From the NCBI RefSeq assembly GCF_947501905.1, contig NZ_CANMXL010000001.1, positions 496,001 to 560,000 on the forward strand: a stretch of DNA of 64,000 nucleotides, written 5' to 3'. The position numbers were made by a program, and so were the translations under genes. The notes beneath the pieces were generated by a model. That model did no database searches. It was not told where the DNA came from and saw only the letters and a program-made list of their open reading frames with translations. Position 1 is the first letter of the stretch. Each line of letters opens with the position of its first letter. Below are positions 25,100 to 34,472 of the stretch, in pieces. This DNA is from an uncultured Winogradskyella sp. Its GTDB lineage: Bacteria; Bacteroidota; Bacteroidia; Flavobacteriales; Flavobacteriaceae.

Positions 25100-26110
25100 T
25101 TAGTTAATTGCAGGGCAATTACAATCGTATTTTTCACGTCTACAATTAAAGTTGTAGCCCAATGTTATTTGATGGAAACCTCCTGTATTGAAATTAATCG
25201 TATTTGCTTGGTATGAATACGTGTAAGCAAATGTAAATTGGTTATAATCAACACCTATAAAAGGTGTAAAATATTGAAGTTTTTGGCTACTCACAGAATT
25301 ACCTTCCAAAAATTGTGCACCATCTAAACTACGTCTGTAAGACAACCCTCCCCAAACTTTACCAAAATCGACTTCTCTATAGGCTTTGATATTAACATCA
25401 ATTGAAGACTCTTCTGTTGCATCTCTGTACATGTACATTAATGATGGTTCAAAACTCCAATCACTACCATACTTTTGAAATACATTACCCGCAGAAAGCA
25501 AATATGTCCTTAAATTATTAAATGAAAAGCCTTGCTCATTAAAATTTATACCTTCGTTATTTAAGATGTTTTTTGCTGTAACATGCGCATAAAAATCTAA
25601 GAAATGGTAAGACATCCCAACATCGATATTAAAGTTTGTTGCACTTTGCTCAATACCCGCAATAAGTTGGTCAAATTCTCCTGGTGCTAAAAAACTAGTT
25701 TCATCTAACTTATACTGAATAAATCCAGCACTTAAACCAAAAGAAATCATATTTAAGTCTACTTCATTACGAGATAATAATAAGTGATGCGCATAAGTTA
25801 CATAGGCACCAGTATTAGAATGAAATCCGTTTTCATCATTATATACAATTGCACCAATTGCAGAAGGACCATCACCCAATCTGCTATGTGCACTCAAAGT
25901 TTGCAAACTAGGTGCATCATCTACACCAAACCATTGCTGTCTGGCAGTTAGCCTTACCTTGGCACAATTAGCAACACCTGCCATAGATGGGTGAAGTAAA
26001 TAATAGTTATCCGTTAAATAATCCGAATATATAGGTATCCCTTCTTGAGAATAACTGAAAAATGACATCATTCCTATTAAGGCAACTAAATAAATATTTT
26101 TTAATCTCAT
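25100..26110 (-). CDS. Type IX secretion system PorP/SprF-family outer-membrane protein
   Basis: A 336-residue exported beta-barrel. A signal peptide (MRLKNIYLVALIGMMSFFSYSQ) is followed by the hallmark PorP/SprF opening IYSDYLTDNYYLLHPSMAG, ARQQWFGVDDAP and alternating barrel strands to the aromatic terminal strand (GFHQITLGYNFNC). It ends in several cysteines (CRREKYDCNCPAIN). SprF-type proteins attach or deliver specific large T9SS adhesins, such as SprF for SprB in Flavobacterium johnsoniae. Here the gene is 7 nt downstream of a giant type-B sorted adhesin, which is the expected client. A terminator follows. Confidence 0.9.
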   Translation of the reverse strand: MRLKNIYLVALIGMMSFFSYSQEGIPIYSDYLTDNYYLLHPSMAGVANCAKVRLTARQQWFGVDDAPSLQTLSAHSRLGDGPSAIGAIVYNDENGFHSNTGAYVTYAHHLLLSRNEVDLNMISFGLSAGFIQYKLDETSFLAPGEFDQLIAGIEQSATNFNIDVGMSYHFLDFYAHVTAKNILNNEGINFNEQGFSFNNLRTYLLSAGNVFQKYGSDWSFEPSLMYMYRDATEESSIDVNIKAYREVDFGKVWGGLSYRRSLDGAQFLEGNSVSSQKLQYFTPFIGVDYNQFTFAYTYSYQANTINFNTGGFHQITLGYNFNCRREKYDCNCPAIN

Positions 26111-26117
26111 ATGTATT

Positions 26118-29100
26118 TTATCGTTTTAATGAGAAGTGAGAACTAAATGTTCGCATTTCATTGTTTGTAGGTTCTATGTACTCTAATCTAAACCAATAAT
26201 CATCCGATGGCATATTATTGCCTTGATAGGTACCATCCCATCCAGAATTTGTAGGACTCAACTGTTTTAAGAGCTTTCCGTAACGGTCAAATATATAAAT
26301 TTTTGCACTAGGTTGTGTTACTATTCCTTCTATATTCCAAGTGTCATTATTTCCATCACCATTTGGTGTGAAAAACTTAGGAAAATCAATTACAGTAACT
26401 GAACGTATTACAATACCACAGCCATTTATATCTCTTGCAGCTACAACATGGTCACCTCCATTAACATCATTAAATTCATTATCTAACTGCCATGCACCAT
26501 TATTAAGGCTATACTCATAAGTGCTATTACCTGTAGCTGTAGCAATAATCATATTATTGCCTGTAAATGCTTCCGAAGTAACTTCTACATCAAAAGTATC
26601 TGGTATGCCACTCTCTATGACTTCTGTAGAGTCAGAAAAAGTACACATTGTTATAGTAGATGTTGAAATATCTGTAGCTATTACTTCGTATGTTCCACCT
26701 TGTGTTGGCGTAATACTAGAGCCTGTTTGTCCCGGCAGTAAATTTCCGTCCAAGCTCCACTCAAAACTATGATCTATAATAGATAATCCAGTGTCTAGAA
26801 CTAATGGAACATCGACTACCGCTTCATTATTACTAGTTAGGCACAAAATATACTCATCGTCTAAGTCAAAAACTGGTAGAGGATTTACTATTAACGGTAC
26901 TGGCTGTACTTCGAAACAAATATCTGGAGATAGATTATTACTAACTCTAACCCAAACTGTTTGAGGATTAGACAGATTCTCGTACAAAAATGGTAATGGG
27001 TCTACAGAATTTAATGCATCATCTTCAGTAAAGTGATATGTTATTGTATAATCTGCTGGGTCTTGACCATCTAAAACCTCATCCTGCAAATCATCAAAAT
27101 TAAACTGAGCAATTTCATCACCTATGATATTGTCATCACATAATTCAAAATCTAGCGGCTCACCATCACTATTAGCTTGTGCGCCTTCTAATACTTCTAC
27201 AAAAAACGACCCTGTATTAGAACACAACACACCATTTGGAGTTGATATATTAGTAATAGCATAAAATATCTCTTGCGAATTCATAACTGTATTTACAAAT
27301 GCGCTTGGGTCAGGAATCTCTGTTAAATCCAAGTTATCTGCACCCAATTGAGTGGTATGATAGGTAACATTAAACAATGTAGGGTCTTGACCATTTAAAA
27401 TCTCATCCCGTCTTTGGGTAAGGTCAAATGTAAAAAATCCATCAGTATTATTTTCACACTCTTCTATTGGAGCAATAACAGCTGTAACTACTGGCAATGG
27501 ATTTACTGTAATATCAAAATCTACTATAGCAAAACAACCTGTATTTATATCCAATACTCTTACATATATAGTTTCTGTTGGATTGGTATTATCATATGCC
27601 GCAGGTGTTGTAATCTCATTCGCAACAACATTATTAAGTGCATCGTCATAATCTAAAAAGTACGTTGCTGAAAGATTTGGTATTCCATCAAAAATGAAAG
27701 CCTCGTTTTGAGTCAAGTCAAACTCCTCAGATAAATTACCAATAGTTACATCGTCACAAAGTATAATATCTACAGACTCAGTATCTGTTCTTGGCGTAGG
27801 GTTAATGGTTCTTAGCTCAAACTGACCTATTCCTTGACACGAATTATCAGTATTATTATCAACCCTAAAAGTAATTGTCTGATTAAAAGGAGATGCAGTA
27901 TTTATATGATTAGCAATATCTGGTATGGCATTAATTTCTGCTAAAGCATCAGCAGTGGTTTCATAATATGTTACTGTAATGTTTTGTCCAACAGGAAACA
28001 CAGCTACAATTTGCGCTGTTGCATCACTAAAATCAAACACCGTGATACCATCTGTTATATTATCATCTACTCTCGTATCGTCACATTCCTCGTATGGTGG
28101 TATAGCAAACCCTGCAGGTATTGCCGATGTCGAAACAAACAACTCTAATTGCGCTACTCTATAACAAGTATCCCCATTTTCTACTCTAACAAACACAATA
28201 TCTGGATTGGCTGATGGGTCTGTGTTTGGGTAATTAAGCTCGTTTGTAATAGCATTAGTAGCATTTTCTGCATCTACTTGTGTAGTATAATAAGTAAAGG
28301 TTTCTGCAACTGCATTTGTTGAAATTAAATCATTAGCCTCGGTTAAGTTAAATTCTGATAGACCATCTGTATCGATATCGCACTGTCTTAAATCTACTGA
28401 AGCCGTGATTACAGGTAGTGCATTAACTTCTAAATCTACTTCAACAGTCTCATAACAGTCAGTATTATCATTATTCTCTACTCTAGCTATAATTTGTGTA
28501 TCGTCTGTATATAGATTGGTAATGGCCGCTGCATCATTATCGGCATCTAATTGGTTTAAATGATAACTTACTGTAAACTGCATTGGGTCTTGACCATTTA
28601 ATATAAAACTATCTATATCAGCTGGTGTTAACGAAAAATCAACAAACCCATTGGTATCATCCCCATCTACATTATCATCGCATAACTCATATGTATGAGT
28701 CGTTGCTGTTGGTTGGTCAAATACATCTATTATAAAACTTGAAGTAGCAAAACAATCTGTATTTGCTAAATTTTCTATTCTAACCCAAATCGTATCTTCT
28801 TCATAAGCAACAAGATTAGTAAACGTGTCTGGTAATGGATTAGTCGTTGAACTAGTCATCGCATCCATTTCTTCTAAATGGAATGATATTTCATATTGCA
28901 TTGGGTCTTGCATCCCTAAAACAATTGTTCTTAAACCGCCTAAATCAAAATCCCAAAATCCATCATTATTATCATCGCAAAATAATTGAGGAGGAACTGT
29001 ATTTGCTATAGCTATAGCATCTACTTGTAATGTAATTGTAGATGTATTATAGCAATCTATATTATTATTGTTTTGTACTCTAGCAAATATATCTTGCATA

Positions 29101-30827
29101 TTTGCTGTAGTGTTAGTATAAAGATTTGGCAATGGATTAAGTCCCATATCAGCATCTGTTAAATTTATATGGTAACTCACTGTAAATTGAGCTGGGTCTT
29201 GAGCTCCTAAAACCTGAATATCTATAGTTGGTAGATTGAATTCAACCTCACCATTAGTATCATCACCATCATCTGCATTGTCACATAATTGATACGTAAA
29301 CGGAAAAGCTTCTGCCTCATCTGAAACAGCAATTGTAAAGGTGTCTTCTACAGGACAAGTCCCTATGCCTGATGCTACACTATTATTAGTTACTCGAACT
29401 GTAATAGTCTCCGGCGATGATGTATTGCTATAATTTGCTGGATCTGGAATTAATGTCCCACTAGCATCTAAGTATTCAACTTGCACATCTACCTGGGAAC
29501 CAATGACTAGTGCATCATTAACCGTGAGATTAAATACCTCAGTACTATCACCATCTGTTTCACATTCTACCAAATTTAATGGAGAGTTATCAATAATAGG
29601 CTGACTAACAAATTGCACCTCTGCTTCATCTGTAGTTTGACAACTTGTACTCCCAAAACTTATAGTTACAGAATACGTACCATCTCCACCAAAAGTACCT
29701 GTTGAAGGTACTGTAAGTGTAGAGTCTGTTTCTCCAGGGATTGGATTTGTTCTATCTGGAAGCTTAAACCATTCAAAAGTAGCACTTGGGTCTGAAACTT
29801 GTGTATCTAGTTCAACAGATTCACTGCCACAGCCTGGATTGCCTGATGCTATTGTAAAATCTGGTATATTTCCTCCAAGCCCTGAAAAACTACCTGCTTC
29901 TAAAAACACTGCTGAATCTAATGCATTATCAGCCCTATCTGCTATTACTAATTTTATTGTATATGTTTCACCAGGCTGCACAGCACTCTCTGCTGTTAAA
30001 AGTGTAGTACGTGCATTATACTCTATTGGAGCTCCGATTCCTTCAGGATCAGCAGAAAAAGCATATGATATATACAGGTTCTGATTAACCGGATTAGGTG
30101 TACACACGGTATTATTATAAATCGTACCAACGCTAACAGGTTGTATTACTCTATTTTGGTCTACAAATGTTGCAATATTACGCCATTCATCTGGTTGCCC
30201 TATAAATTCAGGGTCAGGAGCAATACCAGGTCCTTTAATCAAAAACGCAAAACCGTCTTGAAAACTACTATTTGGACATTCATTACCTCCTCCAACTCCT
30301 GATTCCCATTCTTCAGATGCAAATACATAATTAAATGATATAGTATTTGCTTGTGGTACAAATTCAAATACAACCGAAGTTGCATCATTTGTTGGGAAAA
30401 CACCAGGCAATCGATTATCTAATATTGTCTTAATATCTGTATCACCTAACCATTGCCCCCCAGAAGTATTATCATCATCAGAATTTGGTCCTGAAGAACT
30501 AGGGGCACTAACTAAACCAGTACTTAATATAATACCTCTATCAATAGGAAAAGTTCTATCATCACCTGTAAATGTAAAAAAGCCAAAGCTTCTCGTATTG
30601 TTTCCTCCACTGGTTAATCCAGTTGCGGCACTAAGAATATCAACTTCAGCACATTCACTATCAATAAGTTCATCCACAATCAAGTCTTCTAAAGAAAGAT
30701 TAGAAGAAGGATTTCCTGTAGGATTAACATCTATAGTCTGAGCATGAGAACTCATTAATCCTAAAAAAAAGAAAATGATTACAAAAGCTTTTGCTTTCAA
30801 AATATTTTTTGAGAGTAATTTTATCAT
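26118..30827 (-). CDS. Giant T9SS type-B sorted surface protein with choice-of-anchor L domain
   Basis: A secreted protein of 1569 residues. The start is the ATG at 30827, giving a signal peptide that ends FFFLGLMSSHAQ; a TTG 17 codons upstream is rejected. An N-terminal domain of about 280 residues (LIVDELIDSECAEVDILSA, YVFASEEW, FLIKGPG) is the choice-of-anchor L domain. Then come a PKD/Ig-like domain (VELDTQVSDPSATFEWFK), nine repeats of about 100 residues (nucleotides about 26850-29590), another Ig-like segment and the gliding-motility-associated C-terminal domain FTPNGDGNNDTW...YIFDRYGKLLKQL with a Lys-Arg end. That C-terminus is the type-B T9SS sorting signal. Repeats rich in Asp/Asn with paired cysteines suggest calcium or disulphide stabilisation. 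It is likely a cell-surface adhesin exported through SprA and held by the PorP/SprF protein. Confidence 0.93.
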   Translation of the reverse strand: MIKLLSKNILKAKAFVIIFFFLGLMSSHAQTIDVNPTGNPSSNLSLEDLIVDELIDSECAEVDILSAATGLTSGGNNTRSFGFFTFTGDDRTFPIDRGIILSTGLVSAPSSSGPNSDDDNTSGGQWLGDTDIKTILDNRLPGVFPTNDATSVVFEFVPQANTISFNYVFASEEWESGVGGGNECPNSSFQDGFAFLIKGPGIAPDPEFIGQPDEWRNIATFVDQNRVIQPVSVGTIYNNTVCTPNPVNQNLYISYAFSADPEGIGAPIEYNARTTLLTAESAVQPGETYTIKLVIADRADNALDSAVFLEAGSFSGLGGNIPDFTIASGNPGCGSESVELDTQVSDPSATFEWFKLPDRTNPIPGETDSTLTVPSTGTFGGDGTYSVTISFGSTSCQTTDEAEVQFVSQPIIDNSPLNLVECETDGDSTEVFNLTVNDALVIGSQVDVQVEYLDASGTLIPDPANYSNTSSPETITVRVTNNSVASGIGTCPVEDTFTIAVSDEAEAFPFTYQLCDNADDGDDTNGEVEFNLPTIDIQVLGAQDPAQFTVSYHINLTDADMGLNPLPNLYTNTTANMQDIFARVQNNNNIDCYNTSTITLQVDAIAIANTVPPQLFCDDNNDGFWDFDLGGLRTIVLGMQDPMQYEISFHLEEMDAMTSSTTNPLPDTFTNLVAYEEDTIWVRIENLANTDCFATSSFIIDVFDQPTATTHTYELCDDNVDGDDTNGFVDFSLTPADIDSFILNGQDPMQFTVSYHLNQLDADNDAAAITNLYTDDTQIIARVENNDNTDCYETVEVDLEVNALPVITASVDLRQCDIDTDGLSEFNLTEANDLISTNAVAETFTYYTTQVDAENATNAITNELNYPNTDPSANPDIVFVRVENGDTCYRVAQLELFVSTSAIPAGFAIPPYEECDDTRVDDNITDGITVFDFSDATAQIVAVFPVGQNITVTYYETTADALAEINAIPDIANHINTASPFNQTITFRVDNNTDNSCQGIGQFELRTINPTPRTDTESVDIILCDDVTIGNLSEEFDLTQNEAFIFDGIPNLSATYFLDYDDALNNVVANEITTPAAYDNTNPTETIYVRVLDINTGCFAIVDFDITVNPLPVVTAVIAPIEECENNTDGFFTFDLTQRRDEILNGQDPTLFNVTYHTTQLGADNLDLTEIPDPSAFVNTVMNSQEIFYAITNISTPNGVLCSNTGSFFVEVLEGAQANSDGEPLDFELCDDNIIGDEIAQFNFDDLQDEVLDGQDPADYTITYHFTEDDALNSVDPLPFLYENLSNPQTVWVRVSNNLSPDICFEVQPVPLIVNPLPVFDLDDEYILCLTSNNEAVVDVPLVLDTGLSIIDHSFEWSLDGNLLPGQTGSSITPTQGGTYEVIATDISTSTITMCTFSDSTEVIESGIPDTFDVEVTSEAFTGNNMIIATATGNSTYEYSLNNGAWQLDNEFNDVNGGDHVVAARDINGCGIVIRSVTVIDFPKFFTPNGDGNNDTWNIEGIVTQPSAKIYIFDRYGKLLKQLSPTNSGWDGTYQGNNMPSDDYWFRLEYIEPTNNEMRTFSSHFSLKR
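26850..29590 (-). repeat. Nine about-100-residue repeats in the adhesin
   Basis: Each unit opens with a cysteine and acidic block such as ELCDDNVDGDDTNGFVDFSL, has a middle GQDPMQFTVSYHLNQLDAD-like stretch, then a valine-rich VRVENNDNTDCY strand and a proline linker. Units 2, 3, 4, 8 and 9 are most alike; 1, 5, 6 and 7 are more diverged. Boundaries are approximate. Confidence 0.85.
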
Positions 30828-30938
30828 CACTAAGCGCTTTTTTTTTGAGGAACGAAAATTAATCAATTTAATCGACAACTAAAGTTAAAATTCGATGTAA
30901 ACCCTGTTAAACAGATAACGTTTGGTTTTCTTATTTCT

Positions 30939-30946
30939 TATTTTTG
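30939..30946 (+). promoter_or_regulatory. Candidate nfu promoter (-7 element TATTTTTG)
   Basis: TATTTTTG fits TAnnTTTG and lies 12 nt before the ATG at 30959. It overlaps the TTG codon of the longer reading frame, which argues that the ATG is the true start. No good -33 box. Confidence 0.5.
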
Positions 30947-30958
30947 CAAAAAAAAGAT

Positions 30959-31861
30959 ATGAATCCTACAGATATTACAATACAACCTACCTCTAATGAT
31001 GCCATTATTAAGTTTGAGGCTAACCGGTTTATTACCCAGCACAATAGCTACGAGTTTAATAACATCGATGAAGCTACCAACTCACCATTAGCGCAGCAAT
31101 TGTTCTATTTACCGTTTGTAAAAAAGGTATATATCGCTTCAAATTTTGTGGCTATTGAGCGCTATAATATTGTAGAGTGGGCAGATGTGCAAGATGAAGT
31201 TGCTGAGCAAATTAAGGCTTATCTTAACTCGGATGCACCTGTAATTAAAGAGGAAGCTTCTAAACCTAAAAATGCAGTTACGGTTTATGCAGAAAGCACA
31301 CCAAACCCTAGTGTTTTAAAGTTTGTATGCAATAAAGCTCTTGTTGGTCAAATCTGTGAGTTTTCTTCTATTGACGAGGCTAAAGTATCGCCAATTGCTT
31401 CAGAATTGTTTCAATTCCCATTTGTAAAAAGCGTTTTTATGGATAAAAACTACATTTCTATTACTAAATATGATGTTGCAGAATGGGAAGACATAACTGT
31501 TCAACTTAGAGAGTTTATAAAAACTTACGTTGAAGATGGAAAACCTATTTTAAGTCAACCGATTTCTCAACAAAAAGACCTTAAAGAGAAAAAAGCAGAA
31601 ACACAGTTTGAAACTTTAGACGATACTTCAAAAAATATCGTTAACATATTAGAGGAATATGTAAAACCTGCTGTAGCAAGCGACGGTGGTAATATTGAGT
31701 TTATTTCTTTTGATGAGCAATCGAAAAAAGTAGAGGTGTTACTTCAAGGTGCTTGTAGTGGTTGTCCGTCTTCTACTTTTACACTAAAAAATGGTATAGA
31801 GAACATGCTTAAAGAAATGCTAAACGACCAAAACATATCAGTTTCTGCTATTAATGGTTAG
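30959..31861 (+). CDS. NifU/Nfu-family Fe-S cluster carrier with two Nfu-N domains
   Basis: A 300-residue cytoplasmic protein for Fe-S cluster delivery. Two successive Nfu-N-type domains (about residues 5-90 and 100-190) share the pattern SPLAQQLFYLPFVKKVYIASNF and SPIASELFQFPFVKSVFMDKN. A Lys/Glu/Gln linker leads to the NifU C-terminal domain with the cluster-binding Cys266 and Cys269 (GACSGCPSST). Ordinary Nfu proteins have one N domain; the tandem form is usual in flavobacteria as far as I recall. The start is the ATG at 30959, not the TTG five codons upstream. Dodecin follows 48 nt downstream. Confidence 0.9.
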   Translation: MNPTDITIQPTSNDAIIKFEANRFITQHNSYEFNNIDEATNSPLAQQLFYLPFVKKVYIASNFVAIERYNIVEWADVQDEVAEQIKAYLNSDAPVIKEEASKPKNAVTVYAESTPNPSVLKFVCNKALVGQICEFSSIDEAKVSPIASELFQFPFVKSVFMDKNYISITKYDVAEWEDITVQLREFIKTYVEDGKPILSQPISQQKDLKEKKAETQFETLDDTSKNIVNILEEYVKPAVASDGGNIEFISFDEQSKKVEVLLQGACSGCPSSTFTLKNGIENMLKEMLNDQNISVSAING

Positions 31862-31909
31862 ATTGTAATTTCTTAAATTTGAAGATACATTAATTTAAAA
31901 AATCATAAA

Positions 31910-32110
31910 ATGGCCGTATTAAAAGTTATAGAAGTGCTTTCAAATTCTGAAAAGAGCTGGGAAGATGCAACAAAGAAGGCAGTAAAAGAGGCATCAAAAA
32001 CTGTTAAGAATATTAAGTCTGTATACGTACAAGACCAAAGTGCTATTGTTAATGGTAATGATGTTGTAGAATTTAGAGTAAATCTTAAATTGACTTTCGA
32101 GGTTAGATAA
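31910..32110 (+). CDS. Dodecin family protein
   Basis: A 66-residue protein. The sequence VLKVIEVLSNSEKSWEDATKK and the C-terminal strand DVVEFRVNLKLTFEV match dodecin, a dodecameric hollow sphere that binds flavin or coenzyme A and buffers free flavin. The length is exactly that of the family. It is probably cotranscribed with the Nfu gene. A hairpin-rich region of 125 nt separates it from the next gene. The identification is strong; the bound ligand is not predictable, though bacterial dodecins commonly bind FMN. Confidence 0.93.
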   Translation: MAVLKVIEVLSNSEKSWEDATKKAVKEASKTVKNIKSVYVQDQSAIVNGNDVVEFRVNLKLTFEVR

Positions 32111-32122
32111 ATTTTAACATTT

Positions 32123-32187
32123 ATATGGCATTGTTTTTGATGCCATATTAGATAAAAAGATTAGGTTAGTTGTTTTTATTAAACCTA
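32123..32187 (+). other. Two hairpins between dodecin and the exported unknown gene
   Basis: A perfect 9-bp stem, atatggcat (32123-32131) with atgccatat (32140-32148), has no T run. A second stem, taggtt (32162-32167) with aaccta (32182-32187), is followed by a short T run about 5 nt on. The second may terminate; the first may stabilise the dodecin transcript. Confidence 0.45.
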
Positions 32188-32235
32188 GCATCATTTTTAT
32201 AATCTAAAGATTAACAACTCAAAATATTAAACACC

Positions 32236-32910
32236 ATGAAAAAAACAATTTTAACAAGTCTTTGTCTTACACTATTTGTATTTACGCTATTTAGCCAAGG
32301 ACAGACAAGTATTGATGTTGCTACAGAAAAACTTCTTATGTCTTCAGATGCAAGTAGACCTATAGATGCTGTTGGCAGTCCATATGTCAATGAAAATTTT
32401 CTGCCAGTAAAAGTAAAAGGGTACGATAATGTACTTTATACCGGAAGGTTCAATGCATATAATGGTGAAATGGAGATTAACTTAGGAACAAAAATAATTG
32501 CGCTTGACAAAAATTTAGACTACCAAGTAATGTTTACGCAGAACAATATGATCTATAGAACATTTAAATTTTCTACGCCAAGTGGAATTGCTAAAAGTGG
32601 ATTTTTGAATGTTGTTAATGAAACTCCTTCTTTTGCTTTACTAAAAGAAGAAATTATAAAATACTATGACAAAGTTCCTGCTGCTACAAGTTATCAGCAA
32701 GATAAGCCTGCAAAATTTTCTAAAGAAGATTCAAACTTTTACCTTAAAAAAGGCAATGTTATTAGGCCTTTCCCTACAAGAAAAAAAGATTTACTAAAGG
32801 CTTATCCTAAGAATGCAAAAAAAATAAAAGCTTTTTTAAAGGAAAAGAAAATATCTCTTAAAAAAGAAAAAGACTTGATTAAAGTAGCTGCTTTTTTAGC
32901 TCAACTTTAA
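32236..32910 (+). CDS. Exported protein of unknown function
   Basis: A 224-residue protein I do not recognise as a named family. It has a clear signal peptide (MKKTILTSLCLTLFVFTLFSQ). Residues about 25-120 look like beta-strands with the motif YVNENFLPVKVKGYDNVLY, and the C-terminal half is very basic (RKKDLLKAYPKNAKKIKAFL then KEKKISLKKEKDLI), ending in a hydrophobic helix AAFLAQL. No lipobox cysteine and no membrane segment after the signal, so it is likely periplasmic or outer-membrane-associated. It stands alone between the dodecin hairpins and a strong terminator. Confidence 0.8.
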   Translation: MKKTILTSLCLTLFVFTLFSQGQTSIDVATEKLLMSSDASRPIDAVGSPYVNENFLPVKVKGYDNVLYTGRFNAYNGEMEINLGTKIIALDKNLDYQVMFTQNNMIYRTFKFSTPSGIAKSGFLNVVNETPSFALLKEEIIKYYDKVPAATSYQQDKPAKFSKEDSNFYLKKGNVIRPFPTRKKDLLKAYPKNAKKIKAFLKEKKISLKKEKDLIKVAAFLAQL

Positions 32911-32925
32911 TCAATTATATAACAT

Positions 32926-32963
32926 AAAAAAGATGGTTATTTAATAATAACCATCTTTTTTTA
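32926..32963 (+). terminator. Terminator after the exported unknown gene
   Basis: aaaaagatggttat (about 32927-32940) pairs with ataaccatcttttt (32947-32960), with a 6-nt loop and a T run. The next gene, mscS-like, starts only about 20 nt later. Confidence 0.88.
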
Positions 32964-32983
32964 TAAACTAACCAAATTCGTAT

Positions 32984-33796
32984 ATGAATACTCAAGACTG
33001 GATTGATAAAGGCTATGACCTACTAATAAGCATTGGTCCAAAACTTATTGCGGCTTTTCTCATATGGCTTATTGGGAATTTTGTCATAAAAGTTTTACTA
33101 AAAGGCGTAAAACGTTTAATGAATAAAAGCAACTACGATGATAGCTTGCAGAAATTTCTAATTAACTTAATCCGTTGGGGGCTTAAGGTTATACTCATCG
33201 TCATTGTTTTAACTACAGTTGGTATTGCCACAACCTCTTTTGCTGCAATTTTAGCCTCCATAGGTTTAGCCATTGGTCTTGCACTTCAAGGGTCATTAGG
33301 TAATTTTGCTGGCGGTGTACTTATTATGATTTTTAAGCCTTTTAAAATAGGTGACTTGATAGAAGCTCAAGGCGAAATAGGTGTAGTCAAAGAAATTGAA
33401 ATCTTCACGACTAAACTTACAGGACTATCTAATAAAGAAATCATTTTACCTAATGGTAATCTGTCTAATGGTACAATTGTAAATTATACTTCTGAAGGCA
33501 CGAGACGTGTTGACCTTATTTTTGGAATTGGCTATGATGAAGATATTAAAAAGGCTAAAGAAGTTTTTATGTCTGTCATAAAAGCGCATCCTAAAGTATT
33601 AACCTCGATAACACCAACTGTAGATGTTATGGAACTTGCAGATAGCTCAGTAAATTTTGCTGTTAGGCCTTGGTGCAAAACCGAAGATTATTGGGATGTC
33701 TATTTTGGGATTACAGAAAACACAAAAATAGCATTAGATGAAGCAGGTATTGAAATACCATACCCGCACCAAGTAGAGATCAAAAAAGAAGCTTAG
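32984..33796 (+). CDS. MscS-family mechanosensitive ion channel
   Basis: A 270-residue small-conductance channel that opens on membrane tension during osmotic downshift. Three membrane helices lie in the first about 115 residues. The pore helix is glycine/alanine-rich (LASIGLAIGLALQGSLGNFAGG) and is followed by the conserved FKPFKIGDLIEAQGEIGVV at the start of the beta domain and IILPNGNLSNGTIVNY. The C-terminal alpha/beta domain follows; the length matches the E. coli protein closely. It starts about 20 nt after a terminator, so its promoter must lie within or just after it. Its TAG overlaps the convergent tsaB stop. Confidence 0.93.
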   Translation: MNTQDWIDKGYDLLISIGPKLIAAFLIWLIGNFVIKVLLKGVKRLMNKSNYDDSLQKFLINLIRWGLKVILIVIVLTTVGIATTSFAAILASIGLAIGLALQGSLGNFAGGVLIMIFKPFKIGDLIEAQGEIGVVKEIEIFTTKLTGLSNKEIILPNGNLSNGTIVNYTSEGTRRVDLIFGIGYDEDIKKAKEVFMSVIKAHPKVLTSITPTVDVMELADSSVNFAVRPWCKTEDYWDVYFGITENTKIALDEAGIEIPYPHQVEIKKEA

Positions 33797-34467
33797 AGTT
33801 TTTTCGATTTTATAGCCACAAAATCTTTTAGATAATACGGTTCAAAATAAGCAACATCTTCAAAGTCGCTTATTTGGTATTTACTACTTGCTATTTTTCC
33901 CATAGTAGAAGCAGAAGGCAACTTTCCTTCAACAAAAATCGCATTATTATTATTAATAATCGTCTTTGTTTTTTCAACAGCATTACCAATGAAATAGACC
34001 GTTCCATTTTCTAATTCGGTTTTAAAACTTGCTTCATCCAAAACCTCAGCTTTAATTTCTCTCTTAAAATTATAATCATATCCAAAAACTGCAGAATAGA
34101 CTTCCATACGTCGTGCATCTAACATAGGTATAATAAGTCCGTCTGAAGCATTTACTTGATGTGCCATAGCTTCTAGAGTAGAAATGGCAATTAATGGCTT
34201 ATTAAGTGCATAACAAAGTCCTTTTGCTGTAGAAACTCCAATACGTAAGCCTGTGTAAGAACCTGGTCCTTTACTTATGGCAATAGCATCTAAGCTGTTT
34301 TTAGACATCCCAGCAGAATCCATAACACCTTTAATAAATAGATGTAATTTTTCAGCATGAGAATAGCCAGCATTATTGTCCTCTTTTAAAACCAAAATCT
34401 CCTCATCTTTAGATAAGGAGACTGAACAATTGGTTGTACTTGTTTCTATATTTAAGATTAATGCCAT
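33793..34467 (-). CDS. tsaB: tRNA threonylcarbamoyladenosine biosynthesis protein TsaB
   Basis: A 224-residue ASKHA-fold protein that dimerises with TsaD to make the t6A modification at tRNA position 37. The N-terminal ALILNIETSTTNCSVSLS phosphate-1-like segment and SKGPGSYTGLRIGVSTAKGL near residues 67-86 are diagnostic. The start is the ATG at 34467; a TTG three codons upstream is rejected. It lies 5 nt after the adaptor gene and is the last gene in the efflux transcript, an unrelated housekeeping passenger. The 3' end overlaps the convergent mscS gene by 4 nt. Confidence 0.94.
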   Translation of the reverse strand: MALILNIETSTTNCSVSLSKDEEILVLKEDNNAGYSHAEKLHLFIKGVMDSAGMSKNSLDAIAISKGPGSYTGLRIGVSTAKGLCYALNKPLIAISTLEAMAHQVNASDGLIIPMLDARRMEVYSAVFGYDYNFKREIKAEVLDEASFKTELENGTVYFIGNAVEKTKTIINNNNAIFVEGKLPSASTMGKIASSKYQISDFEDVAYFEPYYLKDFVAIKSKKL

Positions 34468-34472
34468 TAAAA

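Noticed and set aside
26850-29590. CRISPR or tandem DNA repeat array
   Set aside because: The periodicity is about 300 nt, protein-level and diverged, inside an intact reading frame.
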